DNA of 64,000 nucleotides from an uncultured Hyphomicrobium sp. (GCA_934555825.1 CAKTFJ010000003.1:186001-250000); one strand, 5' to 3'. Shown: positions 9,710 through 19,548, counted from the first letter of the stretch. Notes: generated by a model from the sequence alone, not told the origin. Numbers and translations are program-made.

Positions 9710-10255
9710 ATGGCGATCATCACCACCGGGCTCGTTGCGCTAACTTTCATCGTCGGCTGTTGGGCCATGCGAAAAGCATGGCTCGGCAGCCGGCGACAGA
9801 TGTATGTGGGGGTATCGTTTGCGAGCCTGCTCCTCGGAGTGGGTATTGCCGTTTCGGACTTCGGTGCAGAGCTCGGCATCCCAATTGCGATCTCGGCTTT
9901 CGCTCCTGTTGCACTTCTCATCGTGGCTCTTGGCCGGACGGTTCGGGCACCCATAAGGCGGATCGTTCGTGAAGCGCCGGCCCAAAGCCGGAACATCCCA
10001 TTTTCTGACGCTGCGAGAATCCTGGCAGCCGTCATGCTGACGGTTCCGATAACGCTTGCGATTGGCGGAGCGCTGGTTGGTCTGTTGCCGTTCGAGGCAC
10101 AAACGCGCGTGGTGGTGACGCTCTATCTCTTGCCGTTGTTGTGGGCTTGCGCCATCGCCTGGGCTATCTCGGCGACCAGAGTACGTTCTGTCGTTATAGC
10201 AGGCGCCGGCATCCTGTCGGTTTGTATGGCCGTGCTTCTTCCCAAACTGGCATAG
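9710..10255 (+). CDS. Membrane protein, DUF3325/DUF3649-like fusion
   Basis: A 181-residue protein with about five or six membrane helices. The first half (1-75) resembles DUF3325 and the second half (about 103-175, beginning ARILAAVM and containing LLPFEAQTR) resembles DUF3649. These two small families usually sit as separate genes between a TonB receptor and a PepSY protein in iron-uptake loci. That resemblance is from memory of the patterns and has not been searched. It starts 30 bp after the receptor and is followed 31 bp later by the PepSY gene, so the three probably form one transcript. The role is unknown beyond association with metal uptake. Confidence 0.7.
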   Translation: MAIITTGLVALTFIVGCWAMRKAWLGSRRQMYVGVSFASLLLGVGIAVSDFGAELGIPIAISAFAPVALLIVALGRTVRAPIRRIVREAPAQSRNIPFSDAARILAAVMLTVPITLAIGGALVGLLPFEAQTRVVVTLYLLPLLWACAIAWAISATRVRSVVIAGAGILSVCMAVLLPKLA

Positions 10256-10286
10256 ACTTATTGCTCGCACGGAGGCCTGCTGGCGT

Positions 10287-11714
10287 ATGCGTTGGAACCC
10301 CGCATTGGTGCGTGCTGCGCTGGCCGGTCACTCCCTGCTTGGGCTCGCCTTTGGCGCGCTGATCTACCAGATCTGCCTGACAGGAACACTGTCGGTCTTT
10401 GCCGCGGAGTTCAGACGCTGGGAGCAGCCAGCCGCTCCGTACGTGACGTCGGTTTCCCCGGAAGGATACGCGCACGCGGCCGCTCACGCGCTCGGCACGC
10501 CTGGTGTGGCAGAACAACGTGTCCTTCTCGTCGGCCCCAAACCACACTTTCCGCGGTTCGAGGTCAGGTTGCCGCAATCGAACGGCGGTGGGTATGCCGA
10601 TGAAAATGGGCATGTGATCGAGGCGGTGCAGACACCATGGACCGATTTCGTCGTGCACCTTCATGACGACCTGCATATCCCTTATCCCTGGGGTAGCCTA
10701 ATTGTCGGCTTGAGTGGTGCTATTCTGCTCGCTCTCATCGTGACGGGAGTCTGTGCTCATTCTCGTATCTTTCGCGACGCGTTTTACTTGCGCCGTGGAG
10801 GATCGGAGCAGCTATCCGAAGCGGACCTCCACAATAGGATGAGTGTCTGGGCGCTTCCATTCCATGCCACGGTGGCGCTCACCGGGACGATTTTGGCCCT
10901 TGTTTGGATCGTGGCTCCGCTCTTGTTGCCTCTCGGATATGATGGCGATGTGCGCCGTGCCATGACCGAGCTGATTGGACCACAACCCCTTGCACAAGAG
11001 AGAGACCCGTCCGCGCTGCCTGATATTACATCCCTGATCCGAAAAATTGAGACGGACCATGCGCCGGCGAAGGTGAATATGGTCGACATCAACCAAGCCG
11101 GAACGATGGGTCAACTCCTCAGGATCAGCGCGACCGCACCGGCGGATCTGACAAGGGGAGAGGATTACTATTTCGCAGCAGACGCGCGCTTCATCGCGTC
11201 CGGAGGTTATGCCGCCGGCCCCGTGGCGAAACAGATGATCGGAGCGCTGACACCGTTACACTTCGGGAAATTCGGCGGTTTCCCCATCAGATTGATCTAT
11301 GGCGTGTTGGGCATGGCGTTATGCGCCATCTGTGCGACCGGCATAAACATATGGCTCATACGCCAAAGAAACCGTGGTCGCAGCTCTGAGGTTTGGGCGC
11401 GTGTTTGGACAGCGGTGGTGTGGGGACAGCCGCTTGCCCTTGTCCTTTCCGCGACCGGTGCCGGCTTTGGTTCATCGTCTCTTCCGCTGCTGTACGTCGT
11501 GTTCACTCTCTTGACGATCTTCATATCCACGATCGTTCCGCTACAACGATTGAGGAGCTTGCTCATCGGCGTAACAGCCGCAGGTGTCGCCAGCGTCATC
11601 ATCGCGCATATCTTCGTACACGGCCTCCTCCCAACTGATCCCATCGCTCCAGTCGTTAATGCCTTTCTTGCGATGACGGTGCTTGCCTTGACGTGGATGG
11701 CACGCCGCACCTAG
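10287..11714 (+). CDS. PepSY-associated transmembrane protein (PiuB-like)
   Basis: A 475-residue inner-membrane protein with the layout of PepSY-TM/PiuB proteins: a first helix at about 15-35, a periplasmic PepSY region, a helix near 130-152, a helix near 188-212, a second periplasmic region and a C-terminal helical bundle. The conserved early HSLLGLAFGALIYQICLTG stretch is visible. Such proteins accompany TonB receptors and are proposed to reduce or release iron from siderophores in the periplasm. Here it is third in the receptor operon. No iron-sulfur or flavin motif is evident, so the reductase idea is family-based inference. Confidence 0.83.
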   Translation: MRWNPALVRAALAGHSLLGLAFGALIYQICLTGTLSVFAAEFRRWEQPAAPYVTSVSPEGYAHAAAHALGTPGVAEQRVLLVGPKPHFPRFEVRLPQSNGGGYADENGHVIEAVQTPWTDFVVHLHDDLHIPYPWGSLIVGLSGAILLALIVTGVCAHSRIFRDAFYLRRGGSEQLSEADLHNRMSVWALPFHATVALTGTILALVWIVAPLLLPLGYDGDVRRAMTELIGPQPLAQERDPSALPDITSLIRKIETDHAPAKVNMVDINQAGTMGQLLRISATAPADLTRGEDYYFAADARFIASGGYAAGPVAKQMIGALTPLHFGKFGGFPIRLIYGVLGMALCAICATGINIWLIRQRNRGRSSEVWARVWTAVVWGQPLALVLSATGAGFGSSSLPLLYVVFTLLTIFISTIVPLQRLRSLLIGVTAAGVASVIIAHIFVHGLLPTDPIAPVVNAFLAMTVLALTWMARRT

Positions 11715-12256
11715 AGCGAATGATCGCAGCCTATAAACGCAGCGCCGAGGATAGCCTGTGACAGCCTATGGGCACACGGCTGGTACGCCGCCGCTCGAAC
11801 TTATCTTTTGAAATCTTCGCAGACGTGGTCGCGCGCGGTCATGAGCAGTTACCCGCGAGGCACGGTTTCGCTTCGGCGCCACGACCCGTTCAGCCCTCGC
11901 TGGCAAGCCAAAAAATCCGCTCTCACGCGATGCCGCCAGTCATGACGCGAATGAGACGTCGCAATTATCAAAAATTGTTTGGAACCACTCTCACCGACGA
12001 GCGTTGCGACAAGGTTTGGGGTTCCACCAGCTTTCTCCTGTTCGCTTAGGCGGCAATCCGTGCAGGGCCGATTTGTCGACAGCGCGAGGCTTTTGCGTCC
12101 TCGTTGCTGGCCGAGAAGCTGTCGAGAAACTGGGTGGAAAGCTCTGCGAGCCAGAAGCTGCGGTGGATCTGAGGTGTTGATCGTGAACGGAAAAATGGTC
12201 TTCGACGCGGGTCCTTTCCTGTTTCGTTCCCAAATCGACGCTCTCTGGTGAGAACA
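11715..12256. other. Intergenic region, 542 bp, no convincing gene
   Basis: Between the PepSY gene and the first hybrid kinase. A 93-codon open frame at 11768-12049 has no ribosome site or domain and looks accidental. The region holds one strong regulatory candidate, the EcfG-type promoter at 11981-12005 listed separately. Nothing else was recognised. Confidence 0.6.
11981..12005 (+). promoter_or_regulatory. Candidate EcfG (general stress response) promoter
   Basis: GGAAC at 11981-11985, a 16-base spacer, then CGTT at 12002-12005. This matches the known alphaproteobacterial EcfG consensus GGAAC-N16/17-CGTT. It points at the phosphorelay cluster beginning at 12257 and would give a leader of roughly 245 bases. 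Motif match by eye only. Confidence 0.5.
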
Positions 12257-15200
12257 ATGCAGACGCCCCGCTCGGATACGATCGCGCGCAAACTCGGGCT
12301 CGATCCGCTCGTCGCCTCCGGCTTGGCTGGGGCCGTGCTCTTTTTCATCGTCAGCGGGGTCATTGCCTATAACAACCTTCAGGGGTTGCGGACCGGCAAC
12401 CAAAATATCGTTCACACTCACGATGTGATCACGGGTCTTCAGGAGATACTTTCCAACGTCAAGGATGCCGAGACTGGCCAACGAGGCTTTCTGTTGACCG
12501 GCGACCGTGGCTATCTGGAACCCTACGAACGCGCGTTGGTCGCCATCCCAAGAACGCTTGAGAAGCTCGCTGACCTTACCGCCGATAACCCCGCGCAGAA
12601 GTCGCAGCTGCCGATCCTCAAGCAGCATATCGACACCAAACTCGACGAACTCAAACAAACGATCGAGGTCAGGCGGCAGCAGGGGCTCGACGCCGCGCTC
12701 GCCGCTGTCGCGTCGGACCAGGGCAAGGCGGAGATGGACGCGATACGCGCGCACATCGACACGATGATCGGCGAGGAGCGAGCCTTAAGACTGCGCCGTT
12801 TCGCGGAGATGGACGTCTCGTACCAAACCGCATTGAGCAGTGCCTTCCTCTCGGCGCTCGTGGGCTTTCTCCTCACGGCCATCATCGGCTTCATCGTCCG
12901 CAAGGGCACGATGGCGCGGCAGCGCGAAGCATGGCTGCAGACGGGCTACGCCGATCTCGCCACAGCCATGATCGGTGATCAGAAAACCGACGAACTGGGA
13001 GGAAACGTTCTCGGGTTTCTTGCCCGCTATGTCGGCGCGGTCGCGGGTGCCATCTACGTCGGCGAAGAGCGATCCTATAAGCTGGTATCGACATATGGCA
13101 TACCCGAGAATGCGGCCGTACCGAGCACCTTCAAACCGGGCGAAAGTCTCTTGGGCCAGGCGGCCATCGAAAACCGCACCATCGTCGTCGAAGATGTCCC
13201 CGACGGGTATCTGGCGTTCGGATCGGCTTTGGGGCACGACAAGCCGCGGCACATCGTCATCTCGCCGGGCGACATCGATGGAATGGTCAACGCTGTTATC
13301 GAACTCGGTTTCCTGCGTCCTGCAGACGAAAAAGTCAGGGCGCTGCTCGATCAGGCCACTTCGTCCATCGCGGTCGCAGTGCGATCCGCAAAATATCGGG
13401 ACGAGCTACGCAGGCTACTTGATGAGACGCAGCGGCAATCGGATGAGCTGCAAACGCAGAGCGAAGAGCTGCGTGTTTCGAATGAGGAGCTGGAGGAACA
13501 AGGTCGTGCACTGAGAGAGTCGCAGGCACGTCTGGAGCAGCAGCAAGTCGAACTCGAGCAGACGAACTCGCAACTCGAAGAACAGACGCAGATGCTCGAA
13601 AGCCAGCGGGACGACCTCGAGAGAGCTAACGCGTCGGTACAATTGAAGGCTCGGGAGCTGGAGCAGGCGAGCCGCTACAAGTCGGACTTCCTCGCGAACA
13701 TGTCGCACGAGCTCAGGACGCCGCTCAATTCGTCGCTGATCCTCGCAAAGCTGCTCGCCGACAACGGCGACGAAAACCTGACCGAAGAGCAGGTCAACTA
13801 TGCGCGTACGATCCAGTCGTCCGGCAACGATCTTCTGAACCTGATCAACGACATTCTCGACCTGTCCAAGATCGAAGCCGGTCACGTTCAAATCACTCCT
13901 GAGGACGTGAATGTCGAGCGATTGACAAAGGCCCTCAGCCAACTTTTCCGTCCCGTCGCGGAGGACAGGAACCTCGAATTTAAGATCGAGGTTCATCCGG
14001 ATACCCCGGCGTCCATCGAAACAGACGGTCAGCGCTTGGAGCAGGTTCTGAAAAACCTGCTGTCCAACTCTTTCAAGTTCACGCAGGACGGCACGGTGAC
14101 TCTGGCGGTGCGGCGCTCGGGTCGTGACGAGATTGCGCTCGCTGTTTCGGATACCGGAATCGGAATCTCCGACGAGCAGCAACGCAGCGTGTTCGAAGCC
14201 TTTCACCAGGCCGACAGCACGATCAGCCGCAAATATGGAGGCACTGGGCTCGGTCTCTCGATTTCACGCGAGCTGGTCCGTCTCCTCGGAGGCAGAATTC
14301 ATCTTGAAAGCAAGCAAGGGCAAGGCAGTGTCTTTACCCTCACCATCCCCCTCTCTTATGATCCGGCGAAGGTGGCTCCGCGCGACGGCCGGAGCCAGGT
14401 CCAGACAATCGCGCCGGCTGCTCCTCCGATTCAACCTGAGGCATCCATGCCCCAGCCGGCGCGTTTCGGAAAATTGACGGATGATCGCGAGTACCCTTCG
14501 GACAGCAAACGGTCCCTGCTCGTCATTGAGGATGATCAGAGCTTCGCTGCCATCGTGCGCGACCTCTCGCGAGAGCTGGGCTTCCGGGTGCTGGTCGCAG
14601 ACACAGCCGAAGAGGCTCTCGCGCTAGCCAAGGAGCAATTGCCGAACGCAATCGTGCTGGATGTCGGTTTGCCCGATGAGTCCGGTCTCTCGGTGCTCGA
14701 CAGGTTAAAGCGCGACGTCAAAACGCGGCATATTCCAATCCACATCGTATCGGCAAACGATCACTCCGAAACAGCACTTTCGTTGGGCGCTGTGGGGTAC
14801 ATGCTGAAGCCCGTCAGGCGCGACCAGCTTATTGAGGTGCTGAAAAAGCTGGAAGTCAAACTGGCCCAACGCATGCATCGCGTTCTGATCGTGGAGGACG
14901 ATCGGGTTCAACGCGAAGCCGTCGCAAAGCTCCTCTCCTCGCAAGAAGTGGAAACGGTAACGGCCGGGACGGCGTCGGAATGTCTCGAGCTTCTTCAGGC
15001 CCAGACGTTCGACTGCATGGTTCTCGACCTCACGCTCCCGGACGCGTCGGGCTACTCGCTTCTGGAGACTCTCAGCAAGGAGGAGGCTTATGCATTTCCT
15101 CCGGTGATCGTTTATACGGGCCGCGAGCTGTCACCGGACGAGGAGCAGCGTCTCCGCAAATACTCGAAGTCCATCATCATCAAGGGAGCCAAGTCTCCCG

Positions 15201-15694
15201 AGCGTCTGCTCGACGAAGTCGCATTGTTCCTGCATCAGGTTGTTTCCGACCTGCCCGCCGAGCAGCAGAAAATGATCCGCAAGGCCCGCAATCGCGACGC
15301 GCTGTTGGAAGGGCGCCGCGTGCTTATCGTGGAGGACGACGTTCGCAACGTTTACGCTCTGACGAATGTTCTAGAGCCTCGGGGCGTCGTGATCGACATC
15401 GCCCGAAACGGGAAAGAAGCTCTGCTGGCTCTTGAAAGGTCAGTCAGTCCGGGCGGATCGCCCATCGATCTGGTGCTGATGGATGTCATGATGCCGATCA
15501 TGGACGGCCTCACGGCGACGCGGGAAATTCGCAAGAACGCGGCATGGAAGAAGCTTCCAATCATTGCCTTGACCGCGAAGGCCATGCCGGACGACCAGCA
15601 ACGGTGTATCGATGCCGGCGCCAACGACTACATGGCTAAGCCGCTGGACGTTGAAAAGCTTTTGTCCCTTGTGCGCGTCTGGATGCCCCGGTGA
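12257..15694 (+). CDS. Hybrid sensor histidine kinase: CHASE3-GAF-HisKA-HATPase-three receivers
   Basis: A 1145-residue membrane kinase. Order: helix at about 20-40, a periplasmic CHASE3-like helical domain to about 190, a second helix near 195-217, a GAF-like domain to about 385, a long glutamine/glutamate-rich coiled coil, HisKA with phospho-acceptor His484 (MSHELRTPLN), HATPase, then three receivers with acceptor Asp802, Asp924 and Asp1076. It would phosphorylate its own receivers and relay to other proteins. The ATG at 12257 is preferred; an in-frame GTG at 12248 is possible. The stop overlaps the CheR gene (GTGA). Three receivers and linked CheR/CheB suggest a branched relay, possibly for stress response. 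Confidence 0.9.
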   Translation: MQTPRSDTIARKLGLDPLVASGLAGAVLFFIVSGVIAYNNLQGLRTGNQNIVHTHDVITGLQEILSNVKDAETGQRGFLLTGDRGYLEPYERALVAIPRTLEKLADLTADNPAQKSQLPILKQHIDTKLDELKQTIEVRRQQGLDAALAAVASDQGKAEMDAIRAHIDTMIGEERALRLRRFAEMDVSYQTALSSAFLSALVGFLLTAIIGFIVRKGTMARQREAWLQTGYADLATAMIGDQKTDELGGNVLGFLARYVGAVAGAIYVGEERSYKLVSTYGIPENAAVPSTFKPGESLLGQAAIENRTIVVEDVPDGYLAFGSALGHDKPRHIVISPGDIDGMVNAVIELGFLRPADEKVRALLDQATSSIAVAVRSAKYRDELRRLLDETQRQSDELQTQSEELRVSNEELEEQGRALRESQARLEQQQVELEQTNSQLEEQTQMLESQRDDLERANASVQLKARELEQASRYKSDFLANMSHELRTPLNSSLILAKLLADNGDENLTEEQVNYARTIQSSGNDLLNLINDILDLSKIEAGHVQITPEDVNVERLTKALSQLFRPVAEDRNLEFKIEVHPDTPASIETDGQRLEQVLKNLLSNSFKFTQDGTVTLAVRRSGRDEIALAVSDTGIGISDEQQRSVFEAFHQADSTISRKYGGTGLGLSISRELVRLLGGRIHLESKQGQGSVFTLTIPLSYDPAKVAPRDGRSQVQTIAPAAPPIQPEASMPQPARFGKLTDDREYPSDSKRSLLVIEDDQSFAAIVRDLSRELGFRVLVADTAEEALALAKEQLPNAIVLDVGLPDESGLSVLDRLKRDVKTRHIPIHIVSANDHSETALSLGAVGYMLKPVRRDQLIEVLKKLEVKLAQRMHRVLIVEDDRVQREAVAKLLSSQEVETVTAGTASECLELLQAQTFDCMVLDLTLPDASGYSLLETLSKEEAYAFPPVIVYTGRELSPDEEQRLRKYSKSIIIKGAKSPERLLDEVALFLHQVVSDLPAEQQKMIRKARNRDALLEGRRVLIVEDDVRNVYALTNVLEPRGVVIDIARNGKEALLALERSVSPGGSPIDLVLMDVMMPIMDGLTATREIRKNAAWKKLPIIALTAKAMPDDQQRCIDAGANDYMAKPLDVEKLLSLVRVWMPR

Positions 15695-16530
15695 AAGACA
15701 CATCGTCATCCGACAAGACCGAAGACATCGAAATCCGGCTGCTGCTGGAAGCTTTGTACTCCCGGTATCACTACGATTTTCGCGCGTACGCAATGGCCTC
15801 GGTTAAACGAAGGCTGAGGCAGGCGCGCGATAAGTTGGGCTTCGCCACTTTTTCGGCGATGCAGGAACGTCTTCTGCACGATCCTTCGATGCTCTCCGAC
15901 TTGCTCGGCTATTTGACGGTGCAGGTGAGCGAGATGTTCCGCGACCCCACCTACTTCAAAGCCATTCGCGAGAGAGTGATCCCGCACTTGCGGACATACC
16001 CCTCGCTCAAAATCTGGATTGCAGGGTGCAGCGGAGGGGAGGAACTCTATTCGTTCGTGATTCTTTTCCGCGAAGAGGGGCTCGAGCAGCGGACGTTGTT
16101 CTACGCGACCGATATCTCCCCTGAGGCGCTTGCCGCTGCCGAGGCGGGGATCTTCGGCCTGGATCGCATCCAGCTGTTTACGGAGAACCATCGAAATTCC
16201 GGAGGCAAGACGTCTCTTTCAGACTATTACACGGCCGCGTATGGGAAAGCCTCGTTCGATAAGAGTTTGCGCCAAAACGTCGTCTTCTCTGACCACAGCC
16301 TTGTCACCGATGCGGCCTTCGCCGAAATGCACTTCATATCCTGTAGAAACGTGCTGATCTATTTCGATCGCCCGTTGCAGGATCGTGCGATCGGCTTGTT
16401 CAGCGAGTCGCTCACGCGGCATGGGTTCCTGGGGCTCGGCGCCAAGGAGAACTTGCGGTTCTCCGTCCATGCGCCGGCATTCAAGGACTTTGTTCCCAAC
16501 GAGAGGATTTATCAAAGGCGCCTCGGATGA
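15691..16530 (+). CDS. CheR-type protein-glutamate methyltransferase
   Basis: A 279-residue SAM-dependent methyltransferase. The N-terminal helical CheR domain is followed by the SAM-binding core, with motif I seen as AGCSGGEELYSFVI, an acidic strand end in FYATDIS, and SCRNVLIYF. The start is GTG within the stop of the preceding kinase, and the stop overlaps the CheB start by four bases, so the three are translationally coupled. Because CheA and chemoreceptors are not neighbours, it probably methylates a component of this kinase cluster rather than a chemotaxis array; that is inference from context. Confidence 0.9.
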   Translation: MKDTSSSDKTEDIEIRLLLEALYSRYHYDFRAYAMASVKRRLRQARDKLGFATFSAMQERLLHDPSMLSDLLGYLTVQVSEMFRDPTYFKAIRERVIPHLRTYPSLKIWIAGCSGGEELYSFVILFREEGLEQRTLFYATDISPEALAAAEAGIFGLDRIQLFTENHRNSGGKTSLSDYYTAAYGKASFDKSLRQNVVFSDHSLVTDAAFAEMHFISCRNVLIYFDRPLQDRAIGLFSESLTRHGFLGLGAKENLRFSVHAPAFKDFVPNERIYQRRLG

Positions 16531-17093
16531 CCGAAGATGCAGTAAAAGCAGTCGTCATCGGTGCATCGGCGGGAGCGTTGGAGGCGTTATCCAGCATCCT
16601 TCCTGCGCTTCCGGTCACGTTCGATAAGCCGGTGATGGTGGTCGTGCATGTTCCGGCCGACAAGCAGAGCATGCTTGCGGAGCTTTTTCGGGCGAAATGC
16701 AGCCTCACTGTGAAGGAAGCTGAAGACAAAGAGCCCATTACACCCCGTACCGTTTATTTCGCGCCCCCCAACTACCATCTATTGGTGGAGGCGGACGAGA
16801 TCCTGTCCCTATCGAGCGATGAACCCGTGCTGTTTTCGCGGCCCTCGATCGATGTCCTGTTCGAAAGCGCCGCCGACGCGTATGGGCCCGGCTTGATCGC
16901 GATTGTGTTGACAGGCGCCAATCAGGATGCAGCCAACGGAGCAAAAGCCGTCATCGATGCAGGAGGCATGGTTATTGTACAGAGTCCGGATGACGCGTTT
17001 TCGCCTGCCATGCCCCAAGCCGCCATTGCATTGAATCCTGGCGCGACGGTCATGTCCCTTACCGAAATCGCCGCCTACTTGCGCAAGGTTTAG
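16527..17093 (+). CDS. CheB-type methylesterase without receiver domain
   Basis: A 188-residue protein equal to the C-terminal catalytic domain of CheB. The triad is visible: Ser14 (GASAG), His41 (VHVPAD) and Asp134 (GANQDAANG), with the family stretch VYFAPPNYHLLVE. It would remove methyl esters from glutamates or deamidate glutamines on the partner of the upstream CheR. The usual N-terminal receiver is missing, so control by phosphorylation would have to come from elsewhere, possibly from protein contacts with the neighbouring kinases. The start lies four bases inside the CheR gene; the next gene begins six bases after the stop. Confidence 0.9.
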   Translation: MTEDAVKAVVIGASAGALEALSSILPALPVTFDKPVMVVVHVPADKQSMLAELFRAKCSLTVKEAEDKEPITPRTVYFAPPNYHLLVEADEILSLSSDEPVLFSRPSIDVLFESAADAYGPGLIAIVLTGANQDAANGAKAVIDAGGMVIVQSPDDAFSPAMPQAAIALNPGATVMSLTEIAAYLRKV

Positions 17094-17099
17094 CCTCGC

Positions 17100-18650
17100 A
17101 TGACGCTCGCATCCATCCTGCTCGTGGACGATCTCGAGGAGAACCTCATCTCCCTCGAAGCCTTGCTGCGCCGGGACAACCTCGTTCTTCTCAAGGCGCG
17201 CTCGGGTGACGAGGCGCTCGAGTTGTTATTGAAAAACGATGTGGCTCTCGCGCTGGTGGACGTACAGATGCCGGGGCTTAACGGGTTCGAACTCGCGGAA
17301 CTGATGCGGGGAAATGAGCGCTCCAAGCGCGTGCCCATCATCTTTGTGACAGCGGGAAGCGCAGACTATCAGCGACGCTTCCAAGGCTACGAAGCAGGGG
17401 CCGTCGATTTTATCCAGAAGCCCATCGAACCCGGCATCCTGCGCAGCAAGGCCGACGTTTTTCTGGAGCTTTACAGGCAGCGCCAGCAGATCGCCGCGCA
17501 ACGTGACGAGCTGATCGTCAACGCAGAAGCACTCAGCGAGGCGGATCGGCGCAAAGATCAGTTTCTTGCGACACTCGCCCATGAGCTCCGCAACCCTCTC
17601 GCTCCACTGCGGGCGGGCCTCGATGTCCTGAAGCGCGAGCCGGATACTGAAAGCTTGGCGGAAATTCGCAACACGATGGATCGGCAACTTAACCATCTGG
17701 TTCGCCTCATTGACGATCTCATGGATGTGTCGCGTGTCAGGCAGGGCAAAATTGAGCTGCGGAAAGAGCGAATCCAGGTGGGTGAGGCCGTGCGGGCAGC
17801 GGTTGAGGCTGTGCTTCCCTACATCGAGGCAGACAAGCATTCGCTCTCGGTCGTTCTGCCGGAGGAGGAGCTATGGATTGATGCTGATCTGACGCGCCTT
17901 TCGCAGGTGGTCGCGAACCTTTTGAACAACGCCGCAAAATATACGCCGCCCGAGGGACGCATCTCTCTGTCGGTCAGAAAGGAAGCGGGCGATCTCATTA
18001 TCGAGGTGAGCGATAGCGGGATCGGCATTCCCGCCGAAATGCAGTCGAAGGTTTTTCAACTTTTCATGCAGCTCGACGATCCGCGCGGCCGCACAAAGGG
18101 CGGCCTCGGTATCGGCTTGGCGCTTGTCGAGCAACTCGTGGGGCTTCACGGGGGAAGCATATCCGCCTACAGCGCCGGCGAGGGTCAAGGCAGCAAATTC
18201 AGCATACGCTTGCCTCTTGCGGAAACGCTCCATCATGCGGTGCCGAAAGATGGAGCTGGAGAAGAAATTTTGTCGCGTACGCGCAGCCGTAAGGTCTTGG
18301 TCGTCGACGATGACAAGGATGTCGCACGGGCTGTTGGATGGATGCTCGAAGAGATCGGACACGATTATCTGATTTTGAACGACGAACGTTTGGCTCTCGA
18401 TGAAGCGAGAAGCTACGAGCCGGATATCATCCTTCTCGACATTGGGCTGCCGCACATGGACGGCTACGAAGTTTGTCGCCTATTCAGGAGAGATCCTCAG
18501 TTCAAAATGCTGCCGATCATTGCGCAAACCGGATGGGGGCAGAGTAAAGACAAAGAACGCGCCTCCGAAGCCGGCTTCAGCGATCATCTGACGAAGCCCG
18601 TAAGCATCGATGACCTGGAACGCTTGATCAGCACGGTCACCTCCGCGTGA
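17100..18650 (+). CDS. Soluble hybrid histidine kinase: receiver-HisKA-HATPase-receiver
   Basis: A 516-residue cytosolic kinase with no membrane segment. An N-terminal receiver (acceptor Asp54 in LVDVQMPG) is followed by a short coiled coil, HisKA with His161 (LAHELRNPL), HATPase with the GIGLAL G-box, and a C-terminal receiver with Asp447 (LLDIGLPHMDG). The N-terminal receiver suggests it takes phosphate or a signal from the upstream triple-receiver kinase. It is the fourth gene in the coupled cluster and starts six bases after CheB. No DNA-binding output protein is present, so the relay must act on an unlinked partner. Confidence 0.9.
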   Translation: MTLASILLVDDLEENLISLEALLRRDNLVLLKARSGDEALELLLKNDVALALVDVQMPGLNGFELAELMRGNERSKRVPIIFVTAGSADYQRRFQGYEAGAVDFIQKPIEPGILRSKADVFLELYRQRQQIAAQRDELIVNAEALSEADRRKDQFLATLAHELRNPLAPLRAGLDVLKREPDTESLAEIRNTMDRQLNHLVRLIDDLMDVSRVRQGKIELRKERIQVGEAVRAAVEAVLPYIEADKHSLSVVLPEEELWIDADLTRLSQVVANLLNNAAKYTPPEGRISLSVRKEAGDLIIEVSDSGIGIPAEMQSKVFQLFMQLDDPRGRTKGGLGIGLALVEQLVGLHGGSISAYSAGEGQGSKFSIRLPLAETLHHAVPKDGAGEEILSRTRSRKVLVVDDDKDVARAVGWMLEEIGHDYLILNDERLALDEARSYEPDIILLDIGLPHMDGYEVCRLFRRDPQFKMLPIIAQTGWGQSKDKERASEAGFSDHLTKPVSIDDLERLISTVTSA

Positions 18651-18786
18651 TGCAGCACGTTATCAGCTCAGCTTCAGGATCCACCTGCCTTTTCATCCTG
18701 CGGCAAAAGCAAAGCAGAAATTCTTCTTGGACGTTCCGAGAGCTGGCCCCGACGATTGGCATCGTGCCGTCATCCGGGAGACCTTC

Positions 18787-19548
18787 ATGCAAGCCGCCAG
18801 TACACTGGCAACCTCATCATCGACCCCGAGCCCCAATGGGCACGCCCTGTTTCTGATCGATGAGCACGAATCCCCGCCGGATAGCCTGCAGCTCATGGAT
18901 ACGCTGCCGCATTCGGTGCGCGAGGTTCTGCGCAAACATGCGACGACGCTGCGGCTTCGGCCCGGCATGCCAGTATTCGAGCAGGGACGGCCGCATTCCG
19001 GCATCTACGTGATCGAACATGGCACCGTGCGCACGTTCTATGCGGGCCCCTCGGGCAAGGAGATCACGCTTGCCTACTGGACGGAGGGACACTTCGTCGG
19101 CGGGCCTGAGCTGTTCGGGCGCGGCGTCCATGTGTGGTCTGCGGAAGCGGTGACACACAGCACGGTCTCGTGGGTTCCAGGGCAAACGCTTCGTACCTTG
19201 GCGCAGCACGATTCGGTATTGGCGATGGGATTGATCGATGCGCTCATCGTCAAAGGGCGCTGCTACTCGTCGCTTGCGCAAATTCTGGCGACCAAGCCTG
19301 CGCGAGGCCGGCTTGCGGAGCTGCTTCTTGCTCTCGCCGATCGGAGCGGGCCACCTTCCTCCACAATAGATGGTGAGGTGCCGAGACATGTCACCCATGA
19401 GCAGTTGGCAGCCATTATCGGATCGACTCGACAATGGGTGACCGCAACGCTGGCGCGCTTCGAGCGCGACGGACACGTTTCGATCCGCCCGAACTCGATT
19501 GCCATCCTCAATCGCAGGGGGCTGCTTGAGGCCTGCGCCACGGGATGA
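18787..19548 (+). CDS. Crp/Fnr-family transcriptional regulator
   Basis: A 253-residue regulator with an N-terminal cyclic-nucleotide-type beta-roll (RPGMPVFEQG, SGIYVIEHG), a dimerisation helix and a C-terminal winged helix (HVTHEQLAAIIGSTRQWV). The N-terminus has no cysteine cluster, so it is not an oxygen-sensing FNR with an iron-sulfur centre; the effector is unknown. GGGAG at 18776-18780 supports the ATG at 18787. It sits beside the divergent ferredoxin and flavoprotein operons, and a palindrome with Crp-family geometry lies between those operons at 20170-20183. It is therefore the likely local regulator. The stop is three bases from the convergent ferredoxin stop. Confidence 0.88.
   Translation: MQAASTLATSSSTPSPNGHALFLIDEHESPPDSLQLMDTLPHSVREVLRKHATTLRLRPGMPVFEQGRPHSGIYVIEHGTVRTFYAGPSGKEITLAYWTEGHFVGGPELFGRGVHVWSAEAVTHSTVSWVPGQTLRTLAQHDSVLAMGLIDALIVKGRCYSSLAQILATKPARGRLAELLLALADRSGPPSSTIDGEVPRHVTHEQLAAIIGSTRQWVTATLARFERDGHVSIRPNSIAILNRRGLLEACATG

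Noticed and set aside
11768..12049. Possible 93-residue gene before the hybrid kinase
   Set aside because: No ribosome site, no domain, arginine-rich random composition, and it contains the candidate EcfG promoter.
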